The translations under genes and the position numbers were made by a program. A model generated the notes under the pieces. That model was not told the DNA's origin. It was given only the letters and a program-made list of their open reading frames with translations, and searched no databases. A DNA stretch of 64,000 nt from an uncultured Ruminococcus sp. (GTDB lineage: Bacteria > Bacillota > Clostridia > Oscillospirales > Ruminococcaceae), in NCBI GenBank assembly GCA_900539835.1, contig UQDR01000001.1, positions 78,495 to 142,494 on the forward strand, read 5' to 3'. This document shows, piece by piece, positions 51,811-59,618 of the stretch (position 1 is its first letter; each line of letters begins with the position of its first letter).

Positions 51811-52551
51811 CTATTTTAACAGCCTTTCAAAAAGCACTTCCCTGCATTTTAATTCTAAAGAATCATTTATTTCGGCAAGCTTAATTTTATCATTTGAATT
51901 GCGGTTTATGCAATATTCAATAATATAATCTGCAATCTTCGGGTTTTTAGAAAGCAAAGGTCCATGAAGATATGTTGCAATAACATTCTTTTCAAAATAA
52001 CCTTCACTGTTATCATTAAAACAATTTCCGTTACCAAAAAGCACCTTTCCAAACGGCGCATTTATATTGGAAGTTTGTCCGCCGTGATTTTCAAATCCTA
52101 TTACTTTTGTTTTTTCTCCGTTAAGTTCAGCTTCTACTATGATATTTCCAATACATCTTTTACCTTTATCCGATGAAGCTACAGTATAATAATCAAACAA
52201 ACCCAAGCCGGGTATTTTCTCCTTATTTGAATCAATATAATACTGTCCCATAAGCTGATATCCGCCGCAAATCAAAAGTAAAAAAGCGCCGTCTTCATAA
52301 GCTGACTTAATGGCTTCTTTGCACTTCAATAAATCATCTCCGAGAAGCTGCTGTTCAAAATCCGCACCTCCGCCAAGATAAATCAGATCATATTTTGAAA
52401 AATCAGTATCTTTTGTTCCAAGGCTATGATATTCTACTATGCATTCAATATTACGCATTCTGCAGCGGTATCTCAATACTTCTATGTTACCGCTGTCGCC
52501 ATACAAATCAAGTATATTAGAATACATATGAAGTATTTTAATGGTCTTCAT
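51811..52551 (-). CDS. gatD: Lipid II isoglutaminyl synthase, glutaminase subunit GatD
   Basis: GatD supplies ammonia for amidation of D-Glu in the lipid II stem peptide. The 246-residue class I glutamine amidotransferase-like protein has the nucleophile in FLLLICGGYQLMG and the His in TYLHGPLLSKNP. It is of the CobB/CobQ-like type. Its start overlaps the murT stop by one base. Despite the name, it is unrelated to the GatCAB tRNA enzymes. Confidence 0.94.
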   Translation of the reverse strand: MKTIKILHMYSNILDLYGDSGNIEVLRYRCRMRNIECIVEYHSLGTKDTDFSKYDLIYLGGGADFEQQLLGDDLLKCKEAIKSAYEDGAFLLLICGGYQLMGQYYIDSNKEKIPGLGLFDYYTVASSDKGKRCIGNIIVEAELNGEKTKVIGFENHGGQTSNINAPFGKVLFGNGNCFNDNSEGYFEKNVIATYLHGPLLSKNPKIADYIIEYCINRNSNDKIKLAEINDSLELKCREVLFERLLK

Positions 52552-53894
52552 TACTCAGATTCCGCCTTTCCGTTAATAAAATTCCTTAATGCTGTTCTCG
52601 TAGGCTGAACTGCTGTGTAGTTTGCAATAGCATATTTTCTTCCGCATGTTGAGAACAGAGATTGTACAGCATCATTCAAATCAGGCTTAACCACGATTTT
52701 TTCCGGATCATAGCCACTGCTCTTTATTCTTACCGCTATATCATAAGCACGGGTTCCGGAAGTCACAACCCGAGTAACATTATTAAAAACAGTAAAATTA
52801 ATATCCCAAATCCATGAAACATCATGTCCGTCTGCAAGATTATCATTCAGAACAAATAATAACTCTTTTTCGTTCTCGTCTTCGTTAAGCATCCGTAAGG
52901 TCATGTTTGCTCCGACAGGATTTTTAGCTAAATTAAGTGTTAATATGCTGTTATTATACTGAAAGCTTTCCATTCTTCCGTTATTAACTCTGAAATTTAA
53001 TATACAGTCACGTACAGTTTCTTTGTCAATATTGTATATCTTTGACGCAGAATAAACCGCCGCAAGATTATACATATTGTAAATGCTGTTGTTAACAGTA
53101 ACATATTTTTCACCATCAACATAAAAAGACGGTTCTTTTAAATCAACATTTTTAAATTGAACATAATGTGTAATGTTTCCGAATCCACACTCAGGACAAT
53201 GAAAATCTCCCACATGAGAATATTGATAATAGCTATATTCTAAAGCAGTTCCGCACTCTGGGCAGAAATGACCCTCTCCTGCTTCATATAATTTATCTGT
53301 AGCATACTTATACTTATCAACACTAAAATAATAAACATTTTTATTATTGGGGTTTGCAAGTCCAAGTCGGCATGTATTAGGATCATCACCGTTTAATATC
53401 AAATTCCCCTCATAGGTTTCTAAAAATTTTTTAACTTTAAGAATTAAAGTTTCAACTTCTCCGTTACGGTCAAGCTGATCTCTGAAAAAGTTTAACACTA
53501 CAAGAGTTTCAAGCTTTAACTGAGAAAAAACTACCGGAACATGAGACTCGTCCACTTCAAGAACAAGATAGTCGGCATGAACCTTTCCTGTCATAGTACA
53601 ATTATTTAATAAAAGTGAACAAATACCCGTGTCAAGATTATTGCCTTGACGATTTGTTATGATATGCTTGTCACCCTGAGAAAATATATTATTAAGATAA
53701 TTCGTAACAGATGTTTTACCATTTGTGCCGGTAACGGCAATAATAGGACAATCAACTTTAAAAGCCCTTAAACACTTTTTATTTAAAGTCCAAAGCACAA
53801 GACCCGGAGCATTTCCGGCATCACGCTTTAAGAGGTGCAATATTTTCACCATGATTTTTCCAAAGAATACAGTTAAAAAGTCAATAATCTTCAT
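52551..53894 (-). CDS. murT: Lipid II isoglutaminyl synthase, ligase subunit MurT
   Basis: MurT is a Mur-ligase-like enzyme that activates D-Glu of lipid II for amidation by GatD. The protein of about 447 residues has the ATP loop AVTGTNGKTSV (residues 53-63), a zinc ribbon (CPECGTA and CPECGFG) inserted in the central domain, and a C-terminal DUF1727 domain ending in YTAVQPTRTALR. I use the ATG at 53894. A TTG at 53912 is also possible, since AAAGGAGG lies upstream of both, with a seven-codon ATG reading frame between. Confidence 0.93.
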   Translation of the reverse strand: MKIIDFLTVFFGKIMVKILHLLKRDAGNAPGLVLWTLNKKCLRAFKVDCPIIAVTGTNGKTSVTNYLNNIFSQGDKHIITNRQGNNLDTGICSLLLNNCTMTGKVHADYLVLEVDESHVPVVFSQLKLETLVVLNFFRDQLDRNGEVETLILKVKKFLETYEGNLILNGDDPNTCRLGLANPNNKNVYYFSVDKYKYATDKLYEAGEGHFCPECGTALEYSYYQYSHVGDFHCPECGFGNITHYVQFKNVDLKEPSFYVDGEKYVTVNNSIYNMYNLAAVYSASKIYNIDKETVRDCILNFRVNNGRMESFQYNNSILTLNLAKNPVGANMTLRMLNEDENEKELLFVLNDNLADGHDVSWIWDINFTVFNNVTRVVTSGTRAYDIAVRIKSSGYDPEKIVVKPDLNDAVQSLFSTCGRKYAIANYTAVQPTRTALRNFINGKAESE

Positions 53895-53981
53895 CCTAAT
53901 GACTATGCCCAAATAAGAGCATATCCTCCTTTTGAAGTTTTAAACAATATTTTCAGCAAAATTCGCTTTTGTATACTTTCT

Positions 53982-54010
53982 ATAGTATTACTTTTTTTAA
54001 TAAATGTCAA
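53982..54010 (-). promoter_or_regulatory. Promoter of murT-gatD
   Basis: On the minus strand TTGACA (54010-54005) and TACTAT (53987-53982) have a 17-base spacer. The rest of the spacer to 54201 is very AT-rich and shows no gene. Confidence 0.7.
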
Positions 54011-54201
54011 TAGAATTGAATATAATTAACAGGTTTATTGTTAATAAACTGTTTTATAATATTAAATTACTGGTCAATATATACAAAATTACGACCTATT
54101 TTACAGCATAACATTAAATTACTTAGCATAATTTGTTTTTTTCTTGATAAAATTAATTATTTATGTTATAATTAATATATTAATATACAGGAGGATATAT
54201 C

Positions 54202-55062
54202 ATGCTTTATACACTCAAAAATGATTATATTACAATAACTGCTGACACCTTCGGCGCTGAACTGCATTCCATAAACGGAAATGGAATTGAATATTTGTGG
54301 CAGAGCGGTCCGGCATGGAAAAGATATGCCCCCATACTCTTTCCTTTTATTTGTTCACCTACAGGTAAAAAATATTCGGCAAAAGGAAAAGAATACACAA
54401 TGCCTGCAAACCATGGCTTTGCAAGAGACAGTGAATTTGACCTTTTGAAACAAACAGATAATTCTATTTCTTTTATATTAAAATCAAGTGAAGAAACTTT
54501 AAAAATATACCCTTATAATTTTGAATTTATTGTTTCATATACACTTGATAAAAATAAAGTTATTGTTTCTAATCTTGTAAAAAACATTGATAATGATAAA
54601 ATATATTTTTATGTAGGCGGACATCCTGCTTTTAATTGTCCGATTGAAAGCGATCTTGACTTTTCTGACTACTATGTTGAGTATGAGAAAAACGAAAATA
54701 TTATTCAGCCTATTCCAGATAACAAAAGCAGAGTAATACTTGATAATGAAAATAAAATTTCATTAAGCCGTGAACTGTTTGATTATGACGTTATTATGAA
54801 GGACTCTCCTGCCTCAGATTCAATTACATTAAAAACTGATAAGAGTTCACATTCAGTAACCGTATCTTTCCCTGAAAGCAACTGTATAGCCGTATGGTCG
54901 CCAACCGGAGATGACAGTGCCTCTTTTGTTTGTCTTGAGCCTTGGACTTCTGTTCCAACATATGCTGACGATGATAATTTCGATATTGAAAGCAAAAAAC
55001 ACGCTGTTATGCTTGAAAGCGGAAAAGAATTTGATTATAAGTATTCTATCATTGTTGACTGA
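54202..55062 (+). CDS. Aldose 1-epimerase family protein (LacX-like)
   Basis: The 286-residue protein has the galactose mutarotase-like fold: the TADTFGAELHSINGNGIEYLW opening, PILFPFICSPTGKKYS, NHGFARDSEF, the YVGGHPAFNCP catalytic His segment and CLEPWTSVPTY. It probably interconverts sugar anomers. It lacks a neighbouring sugar operon. The ATG follows AGGAGGA. Confidence 0.9.
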   Translation: MLYTLKNDYITITADTFGAELHSINGNGIEYLWQSGPAWKRYAPILFPFICSPTGKKYSAKGKEYTMPANHGFARDSEFDLLKQTDNSISFILKSSEETLKIYPYNFEFIVSYTLDKNKVIVSNLVKNIDNDKIYFYVGGHPAFNCPIESDLDFSDYYVEYEKNENIIQPIPDNKSRVILDNENKISLSRELFDYDVIMKDSPASDSITLKTDKSSHSVTVSFPESNCIAVWSPTGDDSASFVCLEPWTSVPTYADDDNFDIESKKHAVMLESGKEFDYKYSIIVD

Positions 55063-55073
55063 GGTGAAAGTTA

Positions 55074-55532
55074 ATGAAAGCTGTCATTCAGCGTGTAAAA
55101 CAGGCAAAGGTTGAAGTGGATGGAAAAACAGTTGGGCAAATATCAGAAGGATTCCTTATATTTTTAGGGGCAGGAAAAAAGGATTCAGAATCAGATTGTG
55201 AAAAACTTGCCGACAAAATTTCAAAGCTGAGGATTTTTTCGGATGAAAACGATAAAATTAATTTATCTGTAAATGATGTAAACGGAAATATTTTGGTGGT
55301 TTCACAATTCACATTATATGCTGACTGCCGAAAAGGAAATCGTCCAAGTTTTATTAATGCTTGCGAACCGTCACGGGCTGAAAAGCTTTATGATTTTTTT
55401 ATGCAGTGCCTTAAAGCAAAAATTAACGGAAATGTGGAGCACGGAATTTTCGGGGCTAATATGAAAGTATCCCTATTAAACGACGGTCCTTTCACTATCA
55501 TTTTAGAAAGCAAAAACGGAGAAATAGTTTAA
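55074..55532 (+). CDS. dtd: D-aminoacyl-tRNA deacylase
   Basis: DTD removes D-amino acids and glycine mischarged on tRNA. The 152 residues contain the two signature motifs: SQFTLYADCRKGNRPSF, and the C-terminal LNDGPFTIILES that carries the Gly-Pro selectivity element. It starts 11 bases after the previous gene, and its stop overlaps the next start in TAATG. Confidence 0.96.
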   Translation: MKAVIQRVKQAKVEVDGKTVGQISEGFLIFLGAGKKDSESDCEKLADKISKLRIFSDENDKINLSVNDVNGNILVVSQFTLYADCRKGNRPSFINACEPSRAEKLYDFFMQCLKAKINGNVEHGIFGANMKVSLLNDGPFTIILESKNGEIV

Positions 55533-55873
55533 TGAATATACAAATTTTCGGAAAGAAGAAATGCTTTGATACTAAAAAAGCAGAACGTTTCTTTAAAGAC
55601 AGAAATATAAAGTTTCAATATGTAGATTTGGAATCTAAAGGTTTAAGCAAAGGTGAATATAACAGCATAAAAACAGCTGTAGGAGGATTCAGTAATTTAT
55701 TCGATCAAACATCCAAAGATAAAACCGCACTGTTGATTAAATATCTTTCAATTGAAGAAGATAAGGAGGAAAAGCTTCTTGAAAATCCTAAGCTGTTCAA
55801 AACTCCTATAGTAAGAAACGGCAAACAAGCTACTGTCGGATATTGTCCTGACATATGGAAACAATGGGAATAA
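55532..55873 (+). CDS. ArsC/Spx-family protein
   Basis: The 113-residue thioredoxin-fold protein starts MNIQIFGKKKCFDTKKAERF. It has one Cys (Cys11) where Spx/ArsC proteins have CxxC or CxxS, and ends with KTPIVRNGKQATVGY, the family's cis-Pro region. It may be a YffB-like oxidoreductase rather than a true arsenate reductase, since no ars genes are nearby. It overlaps dtd by one base. Confidence 0.88.
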   Translation: MNIQIFGKKKCFDTKKAERFFKDRNIKFQYVDLESKGLSKGEYNSIKTAVGGFSNLFDQTSKDKTALLIKYLSIEEDKEEKLLENPKLFKTPIVRNGKQATVGYCPDIWKQWE

Positions 55874-55895
55874 CTTTTTCTTTATAGGAGGCTGT

Positions 55896-57242
55896 ATGAA
55901 AAACAGAATTAAAGCTTTGGGGCTATGCTTGCTTATGTGCATTTCTCTTACCGGATGTTCAATTCCAGGTTTAACTCAAGATATTGACGATGAGGACGAT
56001 TACCTATTTACTAAACCAACAACGAGCGAACAAACAGAAAAAAAGACTGATACAATAGCACATAAATGGTTGATAAGCCCTCAGATAAGAGCATCTAATA
56101 TTATATCATTTGACGGAAGTCAAATAGATCCTGGTTTAAAAAAGAATGAAGCTTATAAAAAATATTCGATTATCTATAACGACGGCAAATATGGTTTTAT
56201 TGATTATAACGGACAGAAAATAGTTTCTCCCTCATATGAACACTTTTATCTTTGCCCATGCGGAGAAATGGTTTTGTATAATGTCCTGAATTCCGATGAT
56301 GAATATGACTATTGCACTATAACCAGTGCAGGAAAAGTTTCACATACTATAACTAAGCACGATAGCAGTACATCAATATATTACTGGGATTCAAAAAACA
56401 AAGAAACTTATGTAAGAAACGCTGATTCCAATTTTGTAACACAGTTTAATGATAACGAAATAATAGTTGCTTTAAAAACAGAAATCACGAAATTGGAAAA
56501 TGGAAGCTATACTGCATCACAACAAGCAAATCCATCCTATGGATTGATTAAAAATCATAAAATATTGCTTGATTTTAAATATGAGAATTATTACACACCT
56601 GCATCTGACATTAGTAATAAAACTCTTATTGCATTGAAACAAGATGGAAAATGGGGTTATGTAAACGGTAAAGGAAAAACAATAATTCCCTTTATCGGCA
56701 ATGATATTCTAAGCTCTGACTGCGGAGAAATTATTGAGTCCAGCAACAGAACACATCCATATCTATTTTCAGACGGCTATGTTCCTTTATCTGTCGATTC
56801 AGGCTGCTGCTATTATGATATAAACGGCAATTGTGTTGTTCCTACAGGTGAATATGAACAAGCAAGACCTGTACATAACGGAAAAGCATGGGTACGTCAA
56901 AATGGAAAATGGGGAGTAATTCAAATAGGAGAGATTGTTGAAGAAGAGCCGCCAAAAACAACTAAAAAGACTACTAAAAAAACCACAAAGAAAACTACGA
57001 AGAAGACAACAAAAGAAACAACTACAAAGAAAAAGAAAACTTCAGTAACTAAAAAAACAACAAAGAAGTCAGTAACAAAAAAGAAAACAGTAAAAGTAAC
57101 GACTACTGTAAAACCAAAAACCACTAAACCTACCACATCTAAGAAATCGACTACATCAGCAATTAGCAGTATTTCTTCTTCATCTCAAACAACGCTTTCG
57201 CTGACCCAACCTGTCGAACCTTTACCACCAATAGAAGAATAA
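55896..57242 (+). CDS. WG-repeat lipoprotein with a Thr/Lys-rich tail
   Basis: The 448-residue protein carries a lipoprotein signal peptide with lipobox LTGC (Cys21) after a hydrophobic stretch, so it should be anchored on the outer face of the membrane. At least three WG-type repeats follow (KYGFIDYNGQKIVSPSYE, GKWGYVNGKGKTIIPF and GKWGVIQIG), a beta-rich domain seen in surface proteins. Residues about 354-425 are a low-complexity Thr/Lys tract and the last 23 are Ser/Pro-rich. A positively charged tail of this type could bind cell-wall polymers. The gene begins with AGGAGG and ends in a strong terminator. Confidence 0.88.
   Translation: MKNRIKALGLCLLMCISLTGCSIPGLTQDIDDEDDYLFTKPTTSEQTEKKTDTIAHKWLISPQIRASNIISFDGSQIDPGLKKNEAYKKYSIIYNDGKYGFIDYNGQKIVSPSYEHFYLCPCGEMVLYNVLNSDDEYDYCTITSAGKVSHTITKHDSSTSIYYWDSKNKETYVRNADSNFVTQFNDNEIIVALKTEITKLENGSYTASQQANPSYGLIKNHKILLDFKYENYYTPASDISNKTLIALKQDGKWGYVNGKGKTIIPFIGNDILSSDCGEIIESSNRTHPYLFSDGYVPLSVDSGCCYYDINGNCVVPTGEYEQARPVHNGKAWVRQNGKWGVIQIGEIVEEEPPKTTKKTTKKTTKKTTKKTTKETTTKKKKTSVTKKTTKKSVTKKKTVKVTTTVKPKTTKPTTSKKSTTSAISSISSSSQTTLSLTQPVEPLPPIEE
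56955..57170 (+). repeat. Low-complexity Thr-Lys coding repeat
   Basis: Codons for the KTT/KKTT pattern recur about every 12 bases (ACTAAAAAGACT-like units) through the C-terminal part of the lipoprotein gene. The units drift in synonymous positions, so the repeat is at the protein level and is probably old. Confidence 0.75.
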
Positions 57243-57249
57243 ATAATCA

Positions 57250-57280
57250 GCGGCAGAGAATTAATCTCTGCCGCTTTTTG
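57250..57280 (+). terminator. Terminator of the lipoprotein operon
   Basis: AGCGGCAGAGA and TCTCTGCCGCT form an 11-base-pair stem with a four-base loop and a T run. Confidence 0.85.
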
Positions 57281-57395
57281 TATGCTAAATTTATTTTAAA
57301 ACCACTTATATTTTAAAATCAACCGACTATCATAAATCTATTGATATAAATAGTCTTTCTATACTATAATATTGTTATAAGGAGGTGATGATTTG

Positions 57396-57836
57396 ATGCA
57401 AATTGAAATTAAAATTGACAGCTCATTCACTGAACCGAAAATAATAGTCATGACTTCGTCAATGACGGAAGATGTACAAAACATTATAAAAAAATTATCT
57501 GAGGCTTCTCCGAAAATAATATCAGGCAGCAAAAATGAAAAACTTGAAATATTAGATCAAACGGATTTAATTCACATTTATGCTAATTCAGGAAAAGTCT
57601 TAGCTGTTACTGATAAAGGTGAATACATTATTCGTCTTAGACTTTATGAATTGGAAGAACGACTTAAGGATAGTCAATTTGTCCGAATATCCAATTCTGA
57701 GATTATTAACTTGAATAAAGTAAAAAGCTTTGATTTAAGCTTTACAGGTACAATTTGTGTTAAATTATCAAACGATGCGGTAACATATGTGTCCAGAAGA
57801 TATGTTTCCAAAGTAAAAAAAATATTAGGAGTATGA
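57396..57836 (+). CDS. LytTR-type transcriptional regulator
   Basis: The 146-residue protein has an N-terminal region without a receiver domain and a C-terminal LytTR DNA-binding domain, with the sequence YIIRLRLYELEERL followed by FVRISNSEIINLNKVKSF and a basic VSRRYVSKVKKILGV end. I use the ATG at 57396; a TTG one codon upstream at seven bases from GGAGG is equally possible. It is paired with the DUF3021 membrane gene downstream, as in the LytTR regulatory systems of Gram-positive bacteria, where the membrane protein inhibits the regulator. Confidence 0.9.
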   Translation: MQIEIKIDSSFTEPKIIVMTSSMTEDVQNIIKKLSEASPKIISGSKNEKLEILDQTDLIHIYANSGKVLAVTDKGEYIIRLRLYELEERLKDSQFVRISNSEIINLNKVKSFDLSFTGTICVKLSNDAVTYVSRRYVSKVKKILGV

Positions 57837-57846
57837 GGTGAGCCAA

Positions 57847-58320
57847 ATGAAAAAAAAGATTATTTTACGTAGTACCTTCGGTTTTCCAGTCGGGATAGCT
57901 ATAGGATGTTTAATCTCTATATTTACATCACTTGGTTTAGACCATGGAGATTATTTACCGTGTACTTCAGAACTGATATCTGCTTGTGGCAATGAGATCA
58001 ATGCAGTTATTTTTCAAACAATACTATGTGGCTTATTAGGCCTTACCTGTTCAGCAGCTTCAGTCATATGGGAAATAGAAAGCTGGAACCTTATGAAACA
58101 GACAGTAATTTATTTTTTGATTATTTCTTTTGTAATGATGCCTATTGCTTATTTTTTGTATTGGATGGAGCATACCATAACAGGTTTTCTCAGTTACTTA
58201 GGGACTTTTGTTATTATTTTCATTATAGTATGGTTAATTCAATATATAATAGGTAAACATATCGTCAAGAATATGAACACCAACTTATTAAAATTAAAAA
58301 ATACAATAATTAACAAATGA
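57847..58320 (+). CDS. DUF3021 membrane protein, partner of the LytTR regulator
   Basis: The protein of about 157 residues has four hydrophobic helices (at about residues 12-29, 54-76, 84-104 and 113-134 of the ATG-started form) and a Lys-rich C-terminus, matching the DUF3021 family. I use the ATG at 57847 because GAGGTG lies six bases upstream. It is almost certainly co-transcribed with the LytTR gene. An anti-activator role is inferred from known LytTR/membrane-protein pairs. The signal is unknown. Confidence 0.85.
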   Translation: MKKKIILRSTFGFPVGIAIGCLISIFTSLGLDHGDYLPCTSELISACGNEINAVIFQTILCGLLGLTCSAASVIWEIESWNLMKQTVIYFLIISFVMMPIAYFLYWMEHTITGFLSYLGTFVIIFIIVWLIQYIIGKHIVKNMNTNLLKLKNTIINK

Positions 58321-58348
58321 GTTACTCAACATTAATAATGAACATAAA

Positions 58349-58380
58349 AAGGAGCTTTGATAATTCAAAGCTCCTTAATT
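58349..58380. terminator. Bidirectional terminator before dapL
   Basis: AAGGAGCTTTGA and TTCAAAGCTCCTT form a 12-base-pair stem with a three-base loop, with A/T runs on both sides. It serves both the DUF3021 gene and the convergent dapL. Confidence 0.85.
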
Positions 58381-58384
58381 TTTA

Positions 58385-59593
58385 TTAGAATTTTAAATTC
58401 TTGATTCTTTCCATAGCTTCTACTGTTTTATCTTTGTCACCAAAGGCAGTAAGCCTGAACCAGCCTTCGCCATTTTTACCGAAGCCAGAACCTGGAGTTC
58501 CAACTACATTAGCTTCCTTCAAAAGATAATCAAAGAATTCCCAGCTATCCATACCATTAGGGCACTTTAACCAAATATATGGTGAGTTCTTTCCACCGGT
58601 ATATTTAATTCCCATTTCATCAAGTGTTGAAGAAATAACCTTTGCATTCTGCTGATAATACTTTATATTTTCTTTTATCTGCTTTTGACCCTCATCAGAG
58701 AATACAGCAGCCGCTCCGCACTGTACAGGATATGAAACGCCGTTAAATTTTGAACCTTGACGTCTTCCCCAAATCTGTGAAATGCTTACCGTTGTTCCGT
58801 CACTTGCAACAACTTCAAGCTCCTTAGGAATAACTGTATATCCGCATCTCATTCCGGTAAAACCGGCTGTTTTAGAAAGTGAACACATTTCAATTGCACA
58901 TTGTCTTGCACCTTCAACAGCAAAAATGCTTCTTGGAATATTATCTTCAGTAATAAATGCTTCATATGCTGCGTCATAAATGATAATAGCTTTATTATTA
59001 ATTGCATAATCAATCCATGCTTTAAGCTCATCATAAGTAAAAGCCGCACCTGTTGGATTATTTGGTGAGCATAGATAAATCAAATCAGCATGAACGCTTT
59101 CGTCAGGCACTGCTCTGAATCCATTTTCTTCTGTAGCGTCAGCAAAAATTACTTTTCTTCCATTCATAAGATTTGAGTCTACATATACGGGATATGCAGG
59201 ATCAGTAATTAAAACTACATTATCATTACCGAAAATATCTACAATATTACCGCAGTCTGATTTTGCGCCATCATTAATTCTTATTTCATCAGCATCAATT
59301 TTCACGCCGAAGCTGTCATAATACCCTGAAACGGCTTCTTTAAGAAAATCATAACCGGCACCGCTGTCTTCATATCCCTTGAATGTTTCCTTAACACCCA
59401 TTTCATCTGCGCCTTTTTTAACTGCATCAATAACGCATTTTGCAATCGGCTGAGTAACATCTCCGATACCCATTCTTATAATATTACCTTTTTTATCCGG
59501 ATTTGCTTCTATGAAAGCATTGATTTTTTTAGCAATGTTAATAAATAAATAGTTTTTTTCAAGCTTTAAAAAATTTTCATTAATTGTCGGCAT
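58385..59593 (-). CDS. dapL: LL-diaminopimelate aminotransferase
   Basis: DapL converts tetrahydrodipicolinate directly to LL-diaminopimelate, bypassing the succinylase/acetylase steps. The 402-residue PLP enzyme shows the NENFLKLEKNYLF opening, GIGDVTQPI, the CSPNNPTG motif, the PLP lysine in MCSLSKTAGFTGMRCGY, and GSGFGKNGEGWFRLT. It lies 25 bases after the CarB-DapF fusion gene, whose DapF domain uses its product. Confidence 0.97.
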   Translation of the reverse strand: MPTINENFLKLEKNYLFINIAKKINAFIEANPDKKGNIIRMGIGDVTQPIAKCVIDAVKKGADEMGVKETFKGYEDSGAGYDFLKEAVSGYYDSFGVKIDADEIRINDGAKSDCGNIVDIFGNDNVVLITDPAYPVYVDSNLMNGRKVIFADATEENGFRAVPDESVHADLIYLCSPNNPTGAAFTYDELKAWIDYAINNKAIIIYDAAYEAFITEDNIPRSIFAVEGARQCAIEMCSLSKTAGFTGMRCGYTVIPKELEVVASDGTTVSISQIWGRRQGSKFNGVSYPVQCGAAAVFSDEGQKQIKENIKYYQQNAKVISSTLDEMGIKYTGGKNSPYIWLKCPNGMDSWEFFDYLLKEANVVGTPGSGFGKNGEGWFRLTAFGDKDKTVEAMERIKNLKF

Positions 59594-59618
59594 TGTTGTA
59601 AACTTCCTTTCTAAAATA

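Noticed and set aside
51811..52551. A second tRNA amidotransferase component because of the gatD symbol
   Set aside because: This gatD is the glutaminase of lipid II isoglutaminyl synthase, adjacent to murT; the archaeal GatD/GatE tRNA enzyme is unrelated.
56921..57136. Minus-strand open frame of 71 codons rich in Val and Phe
   Set aside because: It is the antisense shadow of the Thr/Lys repeat in the lipoprotein gene and has no ribosome binding site.
56955..57170. Short-period repeat that could suggest a CRISPR array
   Set aside because: The period is about 12 bases with no spacers, and it lies inside a coding frame, so it is a protein low-complexity tract.
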